Of a stretch of DNA of 41,905 nt, positions 7,481 through 18,879 are shown in pieces. The notes beneath the pieces are model-generated. The model did no database searches. It had not been told where the DNA came from and worked only from the letters and a program-made list of their open reading frames with translations. The DNA lies in the NCBI GenBank assembly GCA_030157545.1, contig JAOAUN010000051.1:1-41905 (forward strand), read 5' to 3'. A program made the position numbers and the translations under genes. The first letter of the stretch is position 1. Every line of letters begins with the position of its first letter. Source of the stretch: Burkholderiaceae bacterium (GTDB taxonomy: Bacteria; Pseudomonadota; Gammaproteobacteria; Burkholderiales; Burkholderiaceae_D).

Positions 7481-8535
7481 CCATGCAAGGCGAAAAGGTC
7501 ATGCGCGTGCACGGTGGTGCCGATGCCTTAGGTGTTGCACGCTTTGATTTCTCCACCAACAGCAACGCTTGCGGCCCCTGCCCGCAAAGCTTGCACGATG
7601 TGCAACAGGCCGACACTACGCACTACCCGGACCCGGATTACCGCGACTTGCGCCAGGCGCTGGCAGACTTTCATGCGGTGGATGTCCGGCGCATAGTGCT
7701 GGCGGGAAGTGCCAGCGAGTTCATCTTCCGTATCAGTGCGCTGGCGGCGCAAACGGCAAACGCCCAAGGCGAAATTGCCCAAGTCTGGCTGCCAGCTTGC
7801 GCGTATGGCGACTATGCCTATGCCGCGCAGGCCTGGGGTTTGCGCCAGGCGCAGGACCCGCAGGCGGCGCAATTGCTATGGGCGTGTGAACCGTCGAGCC
7901 CGCTCGGTCAGTCGCATACTGACTGGCCAGCCTGGTTGCACCAGCCGCACAGTACGCCGCAGCCGCCTGTTACGCAACTGGTGCTCGATTGCGCCTATAC
8001 GCCATTACAACTACAAGGTCAGTTTTCCCTGACCGATGCGCAGCGTGACAGGGTCTGGTGTTTGTGGACCCCCAATAAGGCGCTAGGCCTGACCGGCGTG
8101 CGCGCTGCGTATGCGATTGCACCACTGCACGCAGACGCAGCGGTGCAGTCGCTGCAAGCACTCGCACCCTCCTGGCCTTTGGGCGCACACGGTGTGGCGA
8201 TGTTGAACAACTGGGTACAAGCGGATACCCAGGCATGGCTGGCGCAAAGCCTCAGTCAGCTGCAAGTCTGGAAGCAGCGCCAGCTGGCGGCCCTGAAAGG
8301 ATTAGGCTGGGAGTGTTTGCCAAGCCTAGCCAATTTTTTCTGCGCTCGTGCGCCTATAGATTTGGATGTGACAGCGCTTCGCGCAGCAGGCATCAAATTA
8401 CGTGACGCCGCGTCGCTGGGCTTACCGGGCTTTTTCCGGCTGGCGGTGTTGCCGCCTGAGGCGCAGGATGCGTTGTTCGCACAGTTGCGGCATGACTTGC
8501 AAGTGGGCAAAGTGCTGCAAAAGGACAGCGTATGA
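7477..8535 (+). CDS. cobD: Threonine-phosphate decarboxylase-like PLP aminotransferase
   Basis: The 352-residue fold-type I PLP enzyme is expected to convert L-threonine-O-3-phosphate to aminopropanol phosphate, the nucleotide-loop linker used by CbiB. The N-terminus shows the family pattern HGGADALG then FDFSTNSNACGP. The Schiff-base lysine is probably Lys201 in WTPNKALGLTG, and SLGLPGFFRLAVLPPEAQD is the usual C-terminal substrate-binding region. It overlaps cbiB at its start and cobQ at its end. The name follows the Salmonella scheme; the same enzyme is called CobC in Pseudomonas. Confidence 0.9.
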   Translation: MTMQGEKVMRVHGGADALGVARFDFSTNSNACGPCPQSLHDVQQADTTHYPDPDYRDLRQALADFHAVDVRRIVLAGSASEFIFRISALAAQTANAQGEIAQVWLPACAYGDYAYAAQAWGLRQAQDPQAAQLLWACEPSSPLGQSHTDWPAWLHQPHSTPQPPVTQLVLDCAYTPLQLQGQFSLTDAQRDRVWCLWTPNKALGLTGVRAAYAIAPLHADAAVQSLQALAPSWPLGAHGVAMLNNWVQADTQAWLAQSLSQLQVWKQRQLAALKGLGWECLPSLANFFCARAPIDLDVTALRAAGIKLRDAASLGLPGFFRLAVLPPEAQDALFAQLRHDLQVGKVLQKDSV

Positions 8536-10028
8536 GCGCGCGCTGCGTCATGGTGTTGGGCACGACCAGCGGCGCTGGCAAAAGCTGGCTGACAACCGCC
8601 TTATGCCGCTATTACGCGCGCCAGGGCTTGAAGGTCGCGCCCTTTAAAGCGCAGAACATGAGTAACAACGCACGGGTGGTGGCTTCCAGCAACGGCCAGG
8701 GCGAGATAGGCAGTGCACAATACTTTCAGGCGCTGGCCGCACGCGCCTTGCCAGATGTGCGCATGAACCCGCTACTCTTAAAGCCCGAGCGCGATACGCA
8801 CAGCCAGGTGGTCATGCTCGGCCACGTGGACGAGGTGTTGACGCGCATGCCTTGGCGCGAGCGCAGCCTGCATGTGTGGCCGCGCATTGCAGCTGCGCTC
8901 GACGAATTGATAGCCGACCATGATGTAGTGGTCATCGAAGGCGCAGGTTCGCCTGCTGAAATCAATTTGTCCAGCAGCGACATCGTCAATATGCGCGTCG
9001 CTTTGCACGCGAATGCGGCCTGCCTGCTGGTGACCGACATCGACAAAGGCGGCGCATTTGCGCATCTGTACGGTACCTGGGCTTTGTTGCCGACCCATGA
9101 GCGCGCACTGCTGCGTGGCTTTGTATTGAACAAGTTTCGTGGTGATGCTTTATTGCTAGCGCCTGCACCGCAGATGTTGCAAGACCTGACTGGTGTGCCC
9201 ACGGTGGCGACTTTGCCGATGTGGTGGCAGCACGGCTTGCCGGAGGAGGACGGCGTGTTTGACGAGCGCAGTATCGCCAGCGGTGCGGTGCGAACGACGA
9301 TGGCTGTCATCGCCTATCCGCGCATGAGCAACCTTGACGAATTTCAACCCTTAAAAAATATTCCGGGTTTGCGCTTGCAATGGGTACGCAGCCCAGCAGA
9401 CCTGGTCGGTTTGAAGCCCATTGATTGGATCATCCTGCCCGGCTCCAAGCACACCAGCGGCGACTTGGCCTGGTTGCGCGCGCAAGGCCTGGATGCAGCA
9501 ATTGCACAGCATGCACAACAGGGCGGAGCGGTGCTGGGTATTTGCGGAGGTCTGCAAATGCTGGGCGAAGCTTTGATTGATCCGCACGGCATTGACGGCA
9601 ACGCGCCTGGCTTGGGTCTGCTGCCTCTGGTCACAGTGTTTGAAACCAACAAAACCGTGCGGCATACGCAGGCCTGTTTTTCAGATGCTCTGGCAGCTTG
9701 CACTGCATCAACGTTCGCGCCGCTGGCCGGTGTCACGGTGGCGGGCTATGAAATCCACCATGGCCAGACGCAGCAGCACGCAGACATGGTGCAGGCCGGT
9801 ATCGTAGCGCACGCTGCCTTGCCCGATGGCCTAGGCTGGCACAACGCGCAGGGTAATGTCTTGGGTGTGTATGTGCACGGTTTGTTTGAGGACGCCGCTG
9901 CCGTGCAAGCCTTGTTCGGCGCGGGCCGCGCGCAGCCGGTGCCAACGCTGGACAGCGTGTTCGAGGGTCTGGCAGACTATGTGCAAGTGCACTTTGAGCC
10001 CGGCATGTTGGATGCCCTGATTCGTTGA
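8532..10028 (+). CDS. cobQ: Cobyric acid synthase, glutamine-dependent
   Basis: This 498-residue amidotransferase amidates four side chains of adenosylcobyrinic acid a,c-diamide to give cobyric acid. The N-terminal dethiobiotin synthetase-like ATP domain has the P-loop GTTSGAGKS at residues 10-18, then FKAQNMSNNARVV, and EGAGSPAEINL. The C-terminal class I glutamine amidotransferase domain carries Cys338 in GICGGLQMLG, plus GYEIHHGQT and VYVHGLFED with the partner histidines. It starts within the stop of the previous gene. Its presence means the operon handles corrinoids earlier than cobinamide, so ring synthesis or cobyrinate uptake must occur elsewhere. Confidence 0.95.
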   Translation: MSARCVMVLGTTSGAGKSWLTTALCRYYARQGLKVAPFKAQNMSNNARVVASSNGQGEIGSAQYFQALAARALPDVRMNPLLLKPERDTHSQVVMLGHVDEVLTRMPWRERSLHVWPRIAAALDELIADHDVVVIEGAGSPAEINLSSSDIVNMRVALHANAACLLVTDIDKGGAFAHLYGTWALLPTHERALLRGFVLNKFRGDALLLAPAPQMLQDLTGVPTVATLPMWWQHGLPEEDGVFDERSIASGAVRTTMAVIAYPRMSNLDEFQPLKNIPGLRLQWVRSPADLVGLKPIDWIILPGSKHTSGDLAWLRAQGLDAAIAQHAQQGGAVLGICGGLQMLGEALIDPHGIDGNAPGLGLLPLVTVFETNKTVRHTQACFSDALAACTASTFAPLAGVTVAGYEIHHGQTQQHADMVQAGIVAHAALPDGLGWHNAQGNVLGVYVHGLFEDAAAVQALFGAGRAQPVPTLDSVFEGLADYVQVHFEPGMLDALIR

Positions 10029-10061
10029 TCTCTTCTCCCTTTATTGAAAAACTACAAGATT

Positions 10062-11144
10062 ATGGAAACACCCATACCTACCCTCAGCAATCTGCACGAT
10101 GCGGCACTGCAAAGCGTATTGCAGGCAGCCATAGACAACAAAACCAAACCTCCAGGTTCACTGGGCCGGCTCGAAGCATTGGCGATACAAATCGGCGAAA
10201 TTCTCGTCTCCGACACCCCAACGCTTGTTGATCCGCAAATGGTGGTGTTTGCCGCCGACCACGGGCTCACAGCGCAAGGCATATCGGCCTTTCCTGCGGA
10301 CGTGAGCTGGCAGATGGTAGAAAACTTTTTGGCTGGCGGCGCAGCCGTCAGCGTGCTGGCGCGTCAACACGGTTTGGCTTTGACGGTAGTCGATTGCGGC
10401 GTGAATCGCGACTTTCTGGCGGGTCTGCCTGCGAGCACGCAACGCCCGGGCTTGCTTGTGAACAAAGTGGCAGGCGCTGAGCACGGTACCGCCGATTCAT
10501 CACAAGGCGTCGCGATGACGCCATCGCAACGCGATCAAGCCATGCGCAACGGCATGGAACTGGTGAGTAGCTTGCCCGGTAACGCTTTGCTCTTGGGCGA
10601 GATGGGCATAGGCAATACATCGGCGGCGTCTTTGTTGCTGGCGCGTCTGGCAGGCTTAGATATCGAGCTGTGTACCGGCGCGGGCACCGGTCTGGATGCA
10701 GCTGCGGTGGCGCGCAAATGCGAGGTCTTGCGCCGCGTACTGGCGCTGCATGCGAATGCGACGCAGCCCTTGGACGCACTGGCTGCATTCGGCGGGCTGG
10801 AGATAGCCACCATGACCGGCGCGGTGTTGCAAGCGGCAGCGCAGCGGCGGGTGATTGTGGTCGATGGTTTCATTGCTAGCGCGGCGGTGCTGGTGGCGCA
10901 TGCGTTGCAGCCGCTGGTGTTGCAGCGCTGCGTGTTTGCGCACCGCTCGGGTGAGCGCGGCCATGAATTCATGTTGCAACACCTGGGCGTGCAAGCTCTG
11001 TTGGATCTGGGCTTGCGCCTGGGCGAAGGGTCTGGCGCAGCGCTGGCATGGCCGCTGTTGCAGTCTGCCTGCGCCATTCTTCGCGAGATGGCCAGCTTTG
11101 CCTCGGCCGGTGTGTCTGGAAAATCCACACCTGTCGTCGCATGA
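10062..11144 (+). CDS. cobT: Nicotinate-nucleotide--dimethylbenzimidazole phosphoribosyltransferase
   Basis: A 360-residue enzyme that makes alpha-ribazole phosphate from nicotinate mononucleotide and dimethylbenzimidazole, the lower ligand precursor. The family signature KTKPPGSLGRLE is near the N-terminus, FAADHGLTAQGISAFP follows, and GEMGIGNTSAAS lies mid-protein. Glu322 in LGEGSGAAL is at the position of the catalytic base. ATG 10062 is chosen; a TTG at 10044 would add six residues without improving the fit. It is separated from cobQ by 33 bases and overlaps cobS by ATGA. Confidence 0.95.
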   Translation: METPIPTLSNLHDAALQSVLQAAIDNKTKPPGSLGRLEALAIQIGEILVSDTPTLVDPQMVVFAADHGLTAQGISAFPADVSWQMVENFLAGGAAVSVLARQHGLALTVVDCGVNRDFLAGLPASTQRPGLLVNKVAGAEHGTADSSQGVAMTPSQRDQAMRNGMELVSSLPGNALLLGEMGIGNTSAASLLLARLAGLDIELCTGAGTGLDAAAVARKCEVLRRVLALHANATQPLDALAAFGGLEIATMTGAVLQAAAQRRVIVVDGFIASAAVLVAHALQPLVLQRCVFAHRSGERGHEFMLQHLGVQALLDLGLRLGEGSGAALAWPLLQSACAILREMASFASAGVSGKSTPVVA

Positions 11145-12004
11145 AAGCCTTGCGCCATTTCTTGCTGGCGCTGCAATTTTTCACCCGCATTCCGGTCACC
11201 GGTAGGCTGGCCGATTGGGTGGGATTCAGCCAGACCATGTTGCGCGCCAGTGCTGCTTACTTCCCGGCGGTCGGCGTGGTGGTCGGTGGCTTGGTGGTGC
11301 TGTTGACGGCGGCGCTGATGCATTACTTGCCCGCTACTTATGCACCCTTGGTAGCGGCAGCGCTGGGCACGACGTGGAGCGTTTGGCTGACCGGCGCTTT
11401 TCATGAAGACGGTCTGGCCGATGTGGCCGACGGCTTGGGCGGCAGCTATGACCGTGAGCGTGCGCTCATCATCATGAAAGACTCGCGCGTCGGCGCTTTC
11501 GGCGCGATTGCCGTGGTGTTGGTTTTGCTCAACAAAGTGGCGCTGCTGGCCTTGCTGGGTGCGGTCGGCCTGGTTTGGATGTGTTTTGCTTTGATGGCTG
11601 GTCATGTGATTTCGCGCACCTGGCCATTGCTCATAATTAGATGGCTGCCACATATGGGCGACGAAGCGGGATCCAAGTCCAAGCCTTTGGCCGATCAAAT
11701 CAGCACAAGCAGTTTGGCCGTCGCTTTGTTCTGGTGTGCAGGTGCACTCGCCTTGAGTACCTGCATCGCAGCGGCTGTGTTAACCGGATCCGATCCGCTA
11801 ACGCTGGCAATTACGCAAGTGCTGCCCGTGCTGAAAGTCTTGGCCTTCGGTAGTCTTGCCAGCGCATTGATCTTTGTTTATTTGTTGCGTTTGTTTGCGC
11901 GGCGTTTGCAAGGCTTTACGGGCGACTGCCTGGGTACCACGCAACAGGTGTGTGAAATTGCGTTTTACCTGGGCTGCACGCTGGCTTTAGGTAGCGGCCA
12001 TTAA
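11141..12004 (+). CDS. cobS: Adenosylcobinamide-GDP ribazoletransferase (cobalamin synthase)
   Basis: The 287-residue integral membrane enzyme joins AdoCbi-GDP and alpha-ribazole (or its phosphate) to form adenosylcobalamin (phosphate). The N-terminal FLLALQFFTRIPV is a CobS hallmark. The metal-binding motif FHEDGLADVADGLGG near residue 86 and MKDSRVGAFG follow, within multiple membrane helices. ATG 11141 overlaps the cobT stop, consistent with coupled translation of the last assembly steps. Confidence 0.94.
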   Translation: MKALRHFLLALQFFTRIPVTGRLADWVGFSQTMLRASAAYFPAVGVVVGGLVVLLTAALMHYLPATYAPLVAAALGTTWSVWLTGAFHEDGLADVADGLGGSYDRERALIIMKDSRVGAFGAIAVVLVLLNKVALLALLGAVGLVWMCFALMAGHVISRTWPLLIIRWLPHMGDEAGSKSKPLADQISTSSLAVALFWCAGALALSTCIAAAVLTGSDPLTLAITQVLPVLKVLAFGSLASALIFVYLLRLFARRLQGFTGDCLGTTQQVCEIAFYLGCTLALGSGH

Positions 12005-12024
12005 GCGCCGGCGGCAAAAGCACT

Positions 12025-12573
12025 ATGGCGCTATGGATAGTCAGACACGCCAAGCCGCTGATCGCCAGTGGCGTCTGTTACGGCGCGTTGGATGTAGCGG
12101 CGGATACACAACACACCTTGCTAGTTGCCCGTGCGTTGGCGCAGGCGCTGCCACTGAATTGCAACGTTCGGGTGTCGCCCTTGCGGCGTTGCATGCAACT
12201 GGCCGATGCTCTGTCAGACATACGGCCTGAGTTGAATCCGCAGACTGACACGCGCTTGCGAGAAATGGACTTCGGCACATGGGAGGGCGTGGCCTGGGAC
12301 GCGATCCCCCTGGCAGCCATGCAAGCCTGGATCGATGATTTCGGCGAACACCGCTTTGGCGGTGTGGAAAGCGCTAACCAGGTATTGGCCCGGGTTACAG
12401 ACCTGTGGGATGCCGCGCGGCAAGATCCTGATGAACCCCAGGTGTGGATTACCCATGCCGGAGTGGCGCGCGCCGTGCGCTTGCTGTCACAAGGGTTCCG
12501 AAGCGTTAGCAGCGCCAGCCAATGGCCTAAGGATGCGCCCAGCTATGGAGAGTGGTTGCGCTTTGATTTTTAA
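12025..12573 (+). CDS. cobC: Alpha-ribazole phosphatase-like histidine phosphatase
   Basis: A 182-residue histidine phosphatase superfamily member expected to remove the phosphate of alpha-ribazole-5'-phosphate or adenosylcobalamin-5'-phosphate. The phosphate pocket residues are visible: Arg7-His8 (VRHAKP), Arg54 in SPLRR, Glu80 in REMDFGTWEG and His144 in WITHAG. The usual RHG is RHA here. It is the last gene of the plus-strand cobalamin cluster, 20 bases after cobS, and an inverted repeat follows immediately. Confidence 0.9.
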   Translation: MALWIVRHAKPLIASGVCYGALDVAADTQHTLLVARALAQALPLNCNVRVSPLRRCMQLADALSDIRPELNPQTDTRLREMDFGTWEGVAWDAIPLAAMQAWIDDFGEHRFGGVESANQVLARVTDLWDAARQDPDEPQVWITHAGVARAVRLLSQGFRSVSSASQWPKDAPSYGEWLRFDF

Positions 12574-12574
12574 A

Positions 12575-12607
12575 CCAGCTAAGTGGCAAGGTTAGCTGGA
12601 AATTTTG
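12575..12607 (+). terminator. Probable terminator of the cobalamin operon
   Basis: CCAGCTAA (12575-12582) pairs with TTAGCTGG (12592-12599) around a 9-base loop, followed by AAATTTT. It starts directly after the cobC stop codon. The T tract is short, so it is a weaker rho-independent candidate than the others in this window. Confidence 0.5.
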
Positions 12608-12854
12608 CCTTTTGAAACGCGCCTTACGATGGCCCTGCTACCCGTAACTACTTGCCGATTTCCTCTTTTATTTTAATGCTTTGCACGGTCTGAACAACGA
12701 AATTTCATTCAGCATGGTTCAAAGCCTGTTTTGCCTTCATCCGCAAATTCACGGCTCGGAACCAAGTCCGAAAAAGTCATGAGGTTTTGAGACAAACGGG
12801 GTTTGAGACGCCTTTACCGGGCCAATGGCGCAAATCGCAGTCAGGAGCCCAAAG
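12608..12854. other. Non-coding gap between cobalamin cluster and tRNA-Ser
   Basis: No convincing gene, promoter or repeat was seen in this stretch. It separates the convergent ends of the cobalamin operon and the serS/tRNA-Ser unit. Confidence 0.5.
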
Positions 12855-12880
12855 CAAAAAGCCCCGCGTGGTGCGGGGCC
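12855..12880 (-). terminator. Rho-independent terminator of tRNA-Ser
   Basis: Read on the minus strand, GCCCCGC (12879-12873) pairs with GCGGGGC (12867-12861) around a 5-base loop and runs into TTTTT (12860-12856). It lies about 45 bases past the tRNA 3' end. Confidence 0.85.
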
Positions 12881-12924
12881 TGAGGCTGCCTCAAGGCCTG
12901 CTGAGCAGGTTTGAGGTCTTTGTA

Positions 12925-13015
<91 letters not shown>

Positions 13016-13098
13016 TGTTAGGTTCGACACTGCCTGGCATTCTCGAAGTCCGCGATTGTAGCAGAGTCCGGCACGTCAGGTAAGTCCCCGCAGCATGA

Positions 13099-14472
<1,374 letters not shown>

Positions 14473-14491
14473 TCAAGGCGTTATTTGATGC

Positions 14492-15787
14492 TTACTTAAG
14501 ATCTTTCTTGCGCGCTGCGTCATCCTGGCTACGCAAATACGCCAGCTTGTCGGCGATCTTGCTCTCCAGACCACGCGGCGTCGGCTGATACCAGCGCGGA
14601 TCACCCAGTCCGTCCGGCAAATAGGTTTCACCGGCCGCATAAGCGTCCGGCTCGTCATGCGCGTAGCGATACAGTTTGCCGTAGCCAAGCTCTTTCATCA
14701 GTCTGGTCGGCGCGTTGCGCAAGTGCTCGGGCACGGGGCGGGATTTGTCTTTGGCGATGAAGGCGCGCACGGTATTGTAGGCGTTGTAGACCGCATTCGA
14801 TTTCGCCGCGCAAGCCAGATAAATGACGGCCTCGGCCAATGCCAGTTCCCCTTCGGGCGTGCCCAGGCGTTCGTAGGTTTCGGCAGCGTCCAGTGTGAGT
14901 CGCAATGCGCGCGGGTCGGCTAGTCCGATGTCTTCGGCTGCCATGCGAATCAGCCGGCGCGAGAGATAGCGCGCATCAGCGCCGCCATCGAGCATGCGCA
15001 CCAGCCAGTACAGTGCGGCGTCCGGATTGGAGCCGCGCACGGATTTATGCAGCGCCGAGATCTGGTCGTAGAAGGCGTCACCGCCTTTGTCGAAGCGGCG
15101 CAGTGCGTCGCCCAGGCTTTCTTTCAATAGTTCACTGTCGATCTCTGCGGTTTTTTTCTGTACCGCGGCGCGCAACACGATTTCTACGTTGTTGAGCAAC
15201 TTCCTGCCATCGCCATCGGCGCTGGCTACCAGGGTCGCCCTGGCATCGTCAGTGATCGTGATGTCGGCGCCATCCATCCTTAGCGCACGCTCGACTAAAG
15301 TTGTCAGGTCTTCATCGGTGAGTGACTTGAGAACATACACCGCCGCACGCGACAGCAATGCGCCGTTGACTTCAAACGAAGGGTTCTCGGTGGTCGCGCC
15401 AATGAAAGTGAACAGCCCGCTTTCCACATGCGGCAAAAAAGCGTCTTGCTGGCTTTTGTTGAAGCGGTGCACTTCATCGACAAACAAAATAGTCTTGCGG
15501 CCGGAATTGGCCTGTATCACTTGCGCCCGCTCGACCGCTTCCCGAATGTCTTTCACACCCGACAGCACGGCCGACAGTGCAATGAATTCCGCATTGAAGC
15601 CCTGCGCCATCAGCCGTGCCAGTGTGGTCTTGCCGACACCGGGCGGCCCCCACAAAATCATGGAATGCGGCTGGCCGGATTCAAACGCTACACGCAAGGG
15701 TTTGCCGGCGCCCAGCAGATGTTGCTGGCCAATGACGTCGTCCAGCGTGGCAGGACGTAGTCTTTCAGCTAGGGGAATCGTGCTCAT
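14492..15787 (-). CDS. rarA: Replication-associated recombination AAA ATPase RarA (MgsA)
   Basis: The 431-residue clamp-loader-like AAA+ ATPase acts at stalled replication forks. The N-terminus PLAERLRPATLDDVIGQQHL is diagnostic. Walker A GPPGVGKTT is at residues 47-55, Walker B LFVDEVHRF begins near 101, and sensor 1 is GATTENPSFEV. The C-terminal tetramerisation part includes LSRRLIRMAAEDIGLADPRA. The start overlaps the lolA stop by ATGA. Confidence 0.95.
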   Translation of the reverse strand: MSTIPLAERLRPATLDDVIGQQHLLGAGKPLRVAFESGQPHSMILWGPPGVGKTTLARLMAQGFNAEFIALSAVLSGVKDIREAVERAQVIQANSGRKTILFVDEVHRFNKSQQDAFLPHVESGLFTFIGATTENPSFEVNGALLSRAAVYVLKSLTDEDLTTLVERALRMDGADITITDDARATLVASADGDGRKLLNNVEIVLRAAVQKKTAEIDSELLKESLGDALRRFDKGGDAFYDQISALHKSVRGSNPDAALYWLVRMLDGGADARYLSRRLIRMAAEDIGLADPRALRLTLDAAETYERLGTPEGELALAEAVIYLACAAKSNAVYNAYNTVRAFIAKDKSRPVPEHLRNAPTRLMKELGYGKLYRYAHDEPDAYAAGETYLPDGLGDPRWYQPTPRGLESKIADKLAYLRSQDDAARKKDLK

Positions 15788-16437
15788 TGCTGCAGGACGT
15801 CGGCGCCTTTGGGAACCACAAAGCGAAACTGCGCTGGAGACAAGGACGGATTTTTTTCGAAGCGGGTAAAGCTCAGCAGTGACACTTGCCCGAAACTGTC
15901 GCGCAATTCCATTGCAACAGGCATGCCGTCTTTCAGGCCAATGCCGATTTTTTCAAAGTTAGTATCTTTGGTTTTTGGAATCGCCTGTAGCCACTCGATG
16001 CCATCTCGCATGCCAGCTTCGCTCAGCGTGAAATTCTTTTCCAGATCATTGCTGCCGAACAGAATCGCCGCTGGTGAAGAGCCGATCGCATTTCCGAGTG
16101 GCCGGATCGTGACCTGGTTCAGGTCTTTGTCGTAGATGTAGAGCTTGTCGCCATCGGCCTGCAGTAGCTGCTCGTAAGGCTTCTGGTAGGTCCAGATAAA
16201 TTTGCCGGGCCGCGCAAAGGTAAAGCTGCCGCTCGACGCATTCGACATGCGCATACTGCCACTGTCGCTGTCAGCCTTCACCAGCCGCTGGCTGAATTCA
16301 CCGCGCGCTGTGCGGGTGGCATTGACGAACAGTTTGAATTGTTCCAGTGCCGATGCATACGACAAGGATGGCAGAAAGGCCAGCAGCGTTAAACTGCTCA
16401 AGATAATGCGACTGGCAAGGCGAGAGGTTTTAAGCAT
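15784..16437 (-). CDS. lolA: Outer-membrane lipoprotein carrier protein LolA
   Basis: A 217-residue periplasmic chaperone that ferries lipoproteins from LolCDE to the outer membrane. A signal peptide ends near SYA at residue 28. The mature part shows the LolA pattern: ARGEFSQRLV, SGSFTFARPGKFIWTYQKPY and GDKLYIYDKDLNQVTI. It starts 3 bases after the ftsK stop and overlaps rarA, so the three are very likely one transcript. Confidence 0.94.
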   Translation of the reverse strand: MLKTSRLASRIILSSLTLLAFLPSLSYASALEQFKLFVNATRTARGEFSQRLVKADSDSGSMRMSNASSGSFTFARPGKFIWTYQKPYEQLLQADGDKLYIYDKDLNQVTIRPLGNAIGSSPAAILFGSNDLEKNFTLSEAGMRDGIEWLQAIPKTKDTNFEKIGIGLKDGMPVAMELRDSFGQVSLLSFTRFEKNPSLSPAQFRFVVPKGADVLQQ

Positions 16438-16440
16438 GGA

Positions 16441-18771
16441 TTATTCAGCATTCCCGACAGGTACCAGAATTTCTCGATTGCCATTTGACTGCATGGTGGA
16501 GACGACACCGCTAGTCTCCATTTGTTCCAGCAAACGCGCGGCGCGGTTGTAACCGATGCGCAGATGACGCTGCACCAGCGATATGGATGCGCGACGGTTT
16601 TTCAGCACGATGGCGACAGCCTGATCATACAAAGGATCGGCCTCGCCGCTAGGGCCTTCCACACCCGCACCAGCTTCGCCTCCCTCTTCCAGCGTGCCGC
16701 CTTCGAGTATGCCTTCAATGTAGTTCGGCTCGCCCTGCGACTTCAAATGTTCGACTACTCGATGGACTTCGTCGTCAGAAACGAAAGCGCCATGCACACG
16801 TACCGGCATGCCGGTGCCGGGCGGCATGTAAAGCATGTCACCCATACCGAGCAAGGCTTCGGCTCCCATCTGGTCAAGGATGGTGCGGGAATCAATTTTG
16901 CTGCTGACCTGAAACGCGATACGGGTCGGGATGTTGGCCTTGATCAGGCCGGTGATAACGTCTACCGATGGTCGCTGCGTGGCAAGAATCAGGTGGAGAC
17001 CCGCCGCACGTGCTTTTTGTGCGATACGGGCAATCAGCTCTTCGACTTTTTTACCGACCACCATCATCAGGTCGGCCAGCTCGTCGATGATGATGACGAT
17101 GGTTGGCAGTTTCTCCAGCGGCTCGGGTGCGTCCGGCGTGAGACTGAACGGGTTAGGAATTTTTTCTTCGCGTTTTTCGGCTTCGGCAATTTTCTGGTTG
17201 TAACCGGCCAGGTTACGCACGCCCAGTTTCGACATCAGTTTGTAGCGCCGCTCCATTTCACCCACTGCCCAGTTCAATGCATGGCCGGCCTGACGCATGT
17301 CGGTCACGACCGGTGCGAGCAGATGCGGAATGCCTTCGTAGATGGACAGCTCAAGCATTTTCGGGTCGATCAAAATCAGGCGCACCTGATTCGGGTCGGC
17401 CTTGTAGAGCAGCGACAGGATGGTGGCATTGATACCGACCGATTTACCTGAACCGGTTGTACCAGCCACCAGCAGGTGCGGCATCTTGGCCAGGTCAGCC
17501 ACTACCGGATGGCCGGCGATATCCTTGCCCAGACCAATGGTCAATGAAGATGCGCCATCGTTGTAGACCTTGGAGCCAACGATTTCGGACAAGCGCACGA
17601 TCTGGCGTTTCGGATTCGGCAGTTCCAGTCCCATGTAATTTTTTCCGGGGATGGTTTCAACCACGCGAATGGATGTCAGCGACAGTGCACGCGCCAGATC
17701 GCGCGCAAGACCTACGATCTGGCTGCCTTTGACGCCGACAGCAGGTTCAATCTCGTAACGCGTAATGACCGGCCCCGGATAGGCGGCCACGACTTTGACT
17801 TCCACGCCGAAGTCAGAGAGTTTTTTCTCGATAAGGCGGCTGACAAATTCCAGTGTCTCGATGCTGACCGTTTCCTGATTCGGTGGCGGCTCGTCAAGTA
17901 GCGACAGCGGCGGCAGGTTCGTGTCCGGCATATCGAGGAACAGCGATACCTGTTTTTCTTTTTCGACCCGCTCCGACTTCGGCACCACCACCATTTGCGG
18001 CTCAATGTGCATAGGCGTAGATTCAACGATGCGGGCGCGTTCCTGCACGACGCTGACTTCGCGTTTGACGGCCGCTTCCAGACCGACCTTGCGGTCTTGA
18101 CGCGCCGTGTACAGGGCCATCGCCATTTGCGCGCCGCGCTCCAGCGCGCCCCCGAGTTTTTCAGCAACCGCCATCCATGACACATGAAAGCACAGGCTGA
18201 AACCAAGGCCGAACAACAACATTAGCAATAGTGTCGAACCATTGAAGCCGAACGCAGATTGCGCAGCACCGCCTATCAGCTCGCCCAACACGCCACCGGG
18301 GGCGCGCGGCAATTGCGCCTTGAGCGAATACATGCGCACGAACTCCAGCCCGACACTGCCAATCAGCATCAGCACGAAGCCGGCCATGCGTATGCCCAGT
18401 TCATGCCGGTGCAATTGTTCAGGTTCTCTTTGCAGCAGGAAGCGGGTTGCCAGATGACGGTAGCTGACCCATACCTGCGCCAGCATGGCGATACACCACC
18501 ACCAGGCGGAAAAGCCAAAGATGTAGAGCATCAGGTCGGCAATCCACGCGCCGGTGGCGCCGCCCCAGTTCGACGGCTTCGCAACGACATTCGCATGCGA
18601 CCAGCCGGGGTCTACGCTCGAATATGTCAGGAAAACCAGAAACAGGTAAGCGCATACGACTGCCAGCACTATCCAGCGCGCTTCCGACAAAAGTCGCAGC
18701 AAACGGTTTGGCAAGGGATCGGGCGCGGCAGGCGGCGGGGTACGGGTATAAGTCTGGCTGGTTCTGGTCAT
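16441..18771 (-). CDS. ftsK: DNA translocase FtsK
   Basis: A 776-residue septal DNA pump coordinating chromosome segregation with division. About four N-terminal membrane helices (roughly residues 30-190) anchor it. A short linker follows, then the RecA-like motor with Walker [12 protein letters not shown] near residue 440 and Walker [13 protein letters not shown]. The C-terminal winged-helix gamma domain ([20 protein letters not shown] region) recognises KOPS sites. The linker is short compared with E. coli FtsK. It heads the ftsK-lolA-rarA-serS block and is divergent from trxB. Confidence 0.95.
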   Translation of the reverse strand: MTRTSQTYTRTPPPAAPDPLPNRLLRLLSEARWIVLAVVCAYLFLVFLTYSSVDPGWSHANVVAKPSNWGGATGAWIADLMLYIFGFSAWWWCIAMLAQVWVSYRHLATRFLLQREPEQLHRHELGIRMAGFVLMLIGSVGLEFVRMYSLKAQLPRAPGGVLGELIGGAAQSAFGFNGSTLLLMLLFGLGFSLCFHVSWMAVAEKLGGALERGAQMAMALYTARQDRKVGLEAAVKREVSVVQERARIVESTPMHIEPQMVVVPKSERVEKEKQVSLFLDMPDTNLPPLSLLDEPPPNQETVSIETLEFVSRLIEKKLSDFGVEVKVVAAYPGPVITRYEIEPAVGVKGSQIVGLARDLARALSLTSIRVVETIPGKNYMGLELPNPKRQIVRLSEIVGSKVYNDGASSLTIGLGKDIAGHPVVADLAKMPHLLVAGTTGSGKSVGINATILSLLYKADPNQVRLILIDPKMLELSIYEGIPHLLAPVVTDMRQAGHALNWAVGEMERRYKLMSKLGVRNLAGYNQKIAEAEKREEKIPNPFSLTPDAPEPLEKLPTIVIIIDELADLMMVVGKKVEELIARIAQKARAAGLHLILATQRPSVDVITGLIKANIPTRIAFQVSSKIDSRTILDQMGAEALLGMGDMLYMPPGTGMPVRVHGAFVSDDEVHRVVEHLKSQGEPNYIEGILEGGTLEEGGEAGAGVEGPSGEADPLYDQAVAIVLKNRRASISLVQRHLRIGYNRAARLLEQMETSGVVSTMQSNGNREILVPVGNAE

Positions 18772-18820
18772 GACTGGTATTGGTTCAGGCCGGCACTGTA
18801 TGCCTGGCCGGCAGGTCGTC

Positions 18821-18826
18821 TATAAT
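18821..18826 (+). promoter_or_regulatory. Candidate -10 element (TATAAT) upstream of trxB
   Basis: A perfect TATAAT lies in the 180-base divergent gap between ftsK and trxB. No strong -35 hexamer is seen at the right distance, so the promoter call is moderate. It would give trxB a leader of about 120 bases that includes the small frame at 18880. Confidence 0.45.
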
Positions 18827-18879
18827 CTGGAACTGATTTGAGCGGCACTATCGCACGAATCAGGGCGGGATGAAACACT

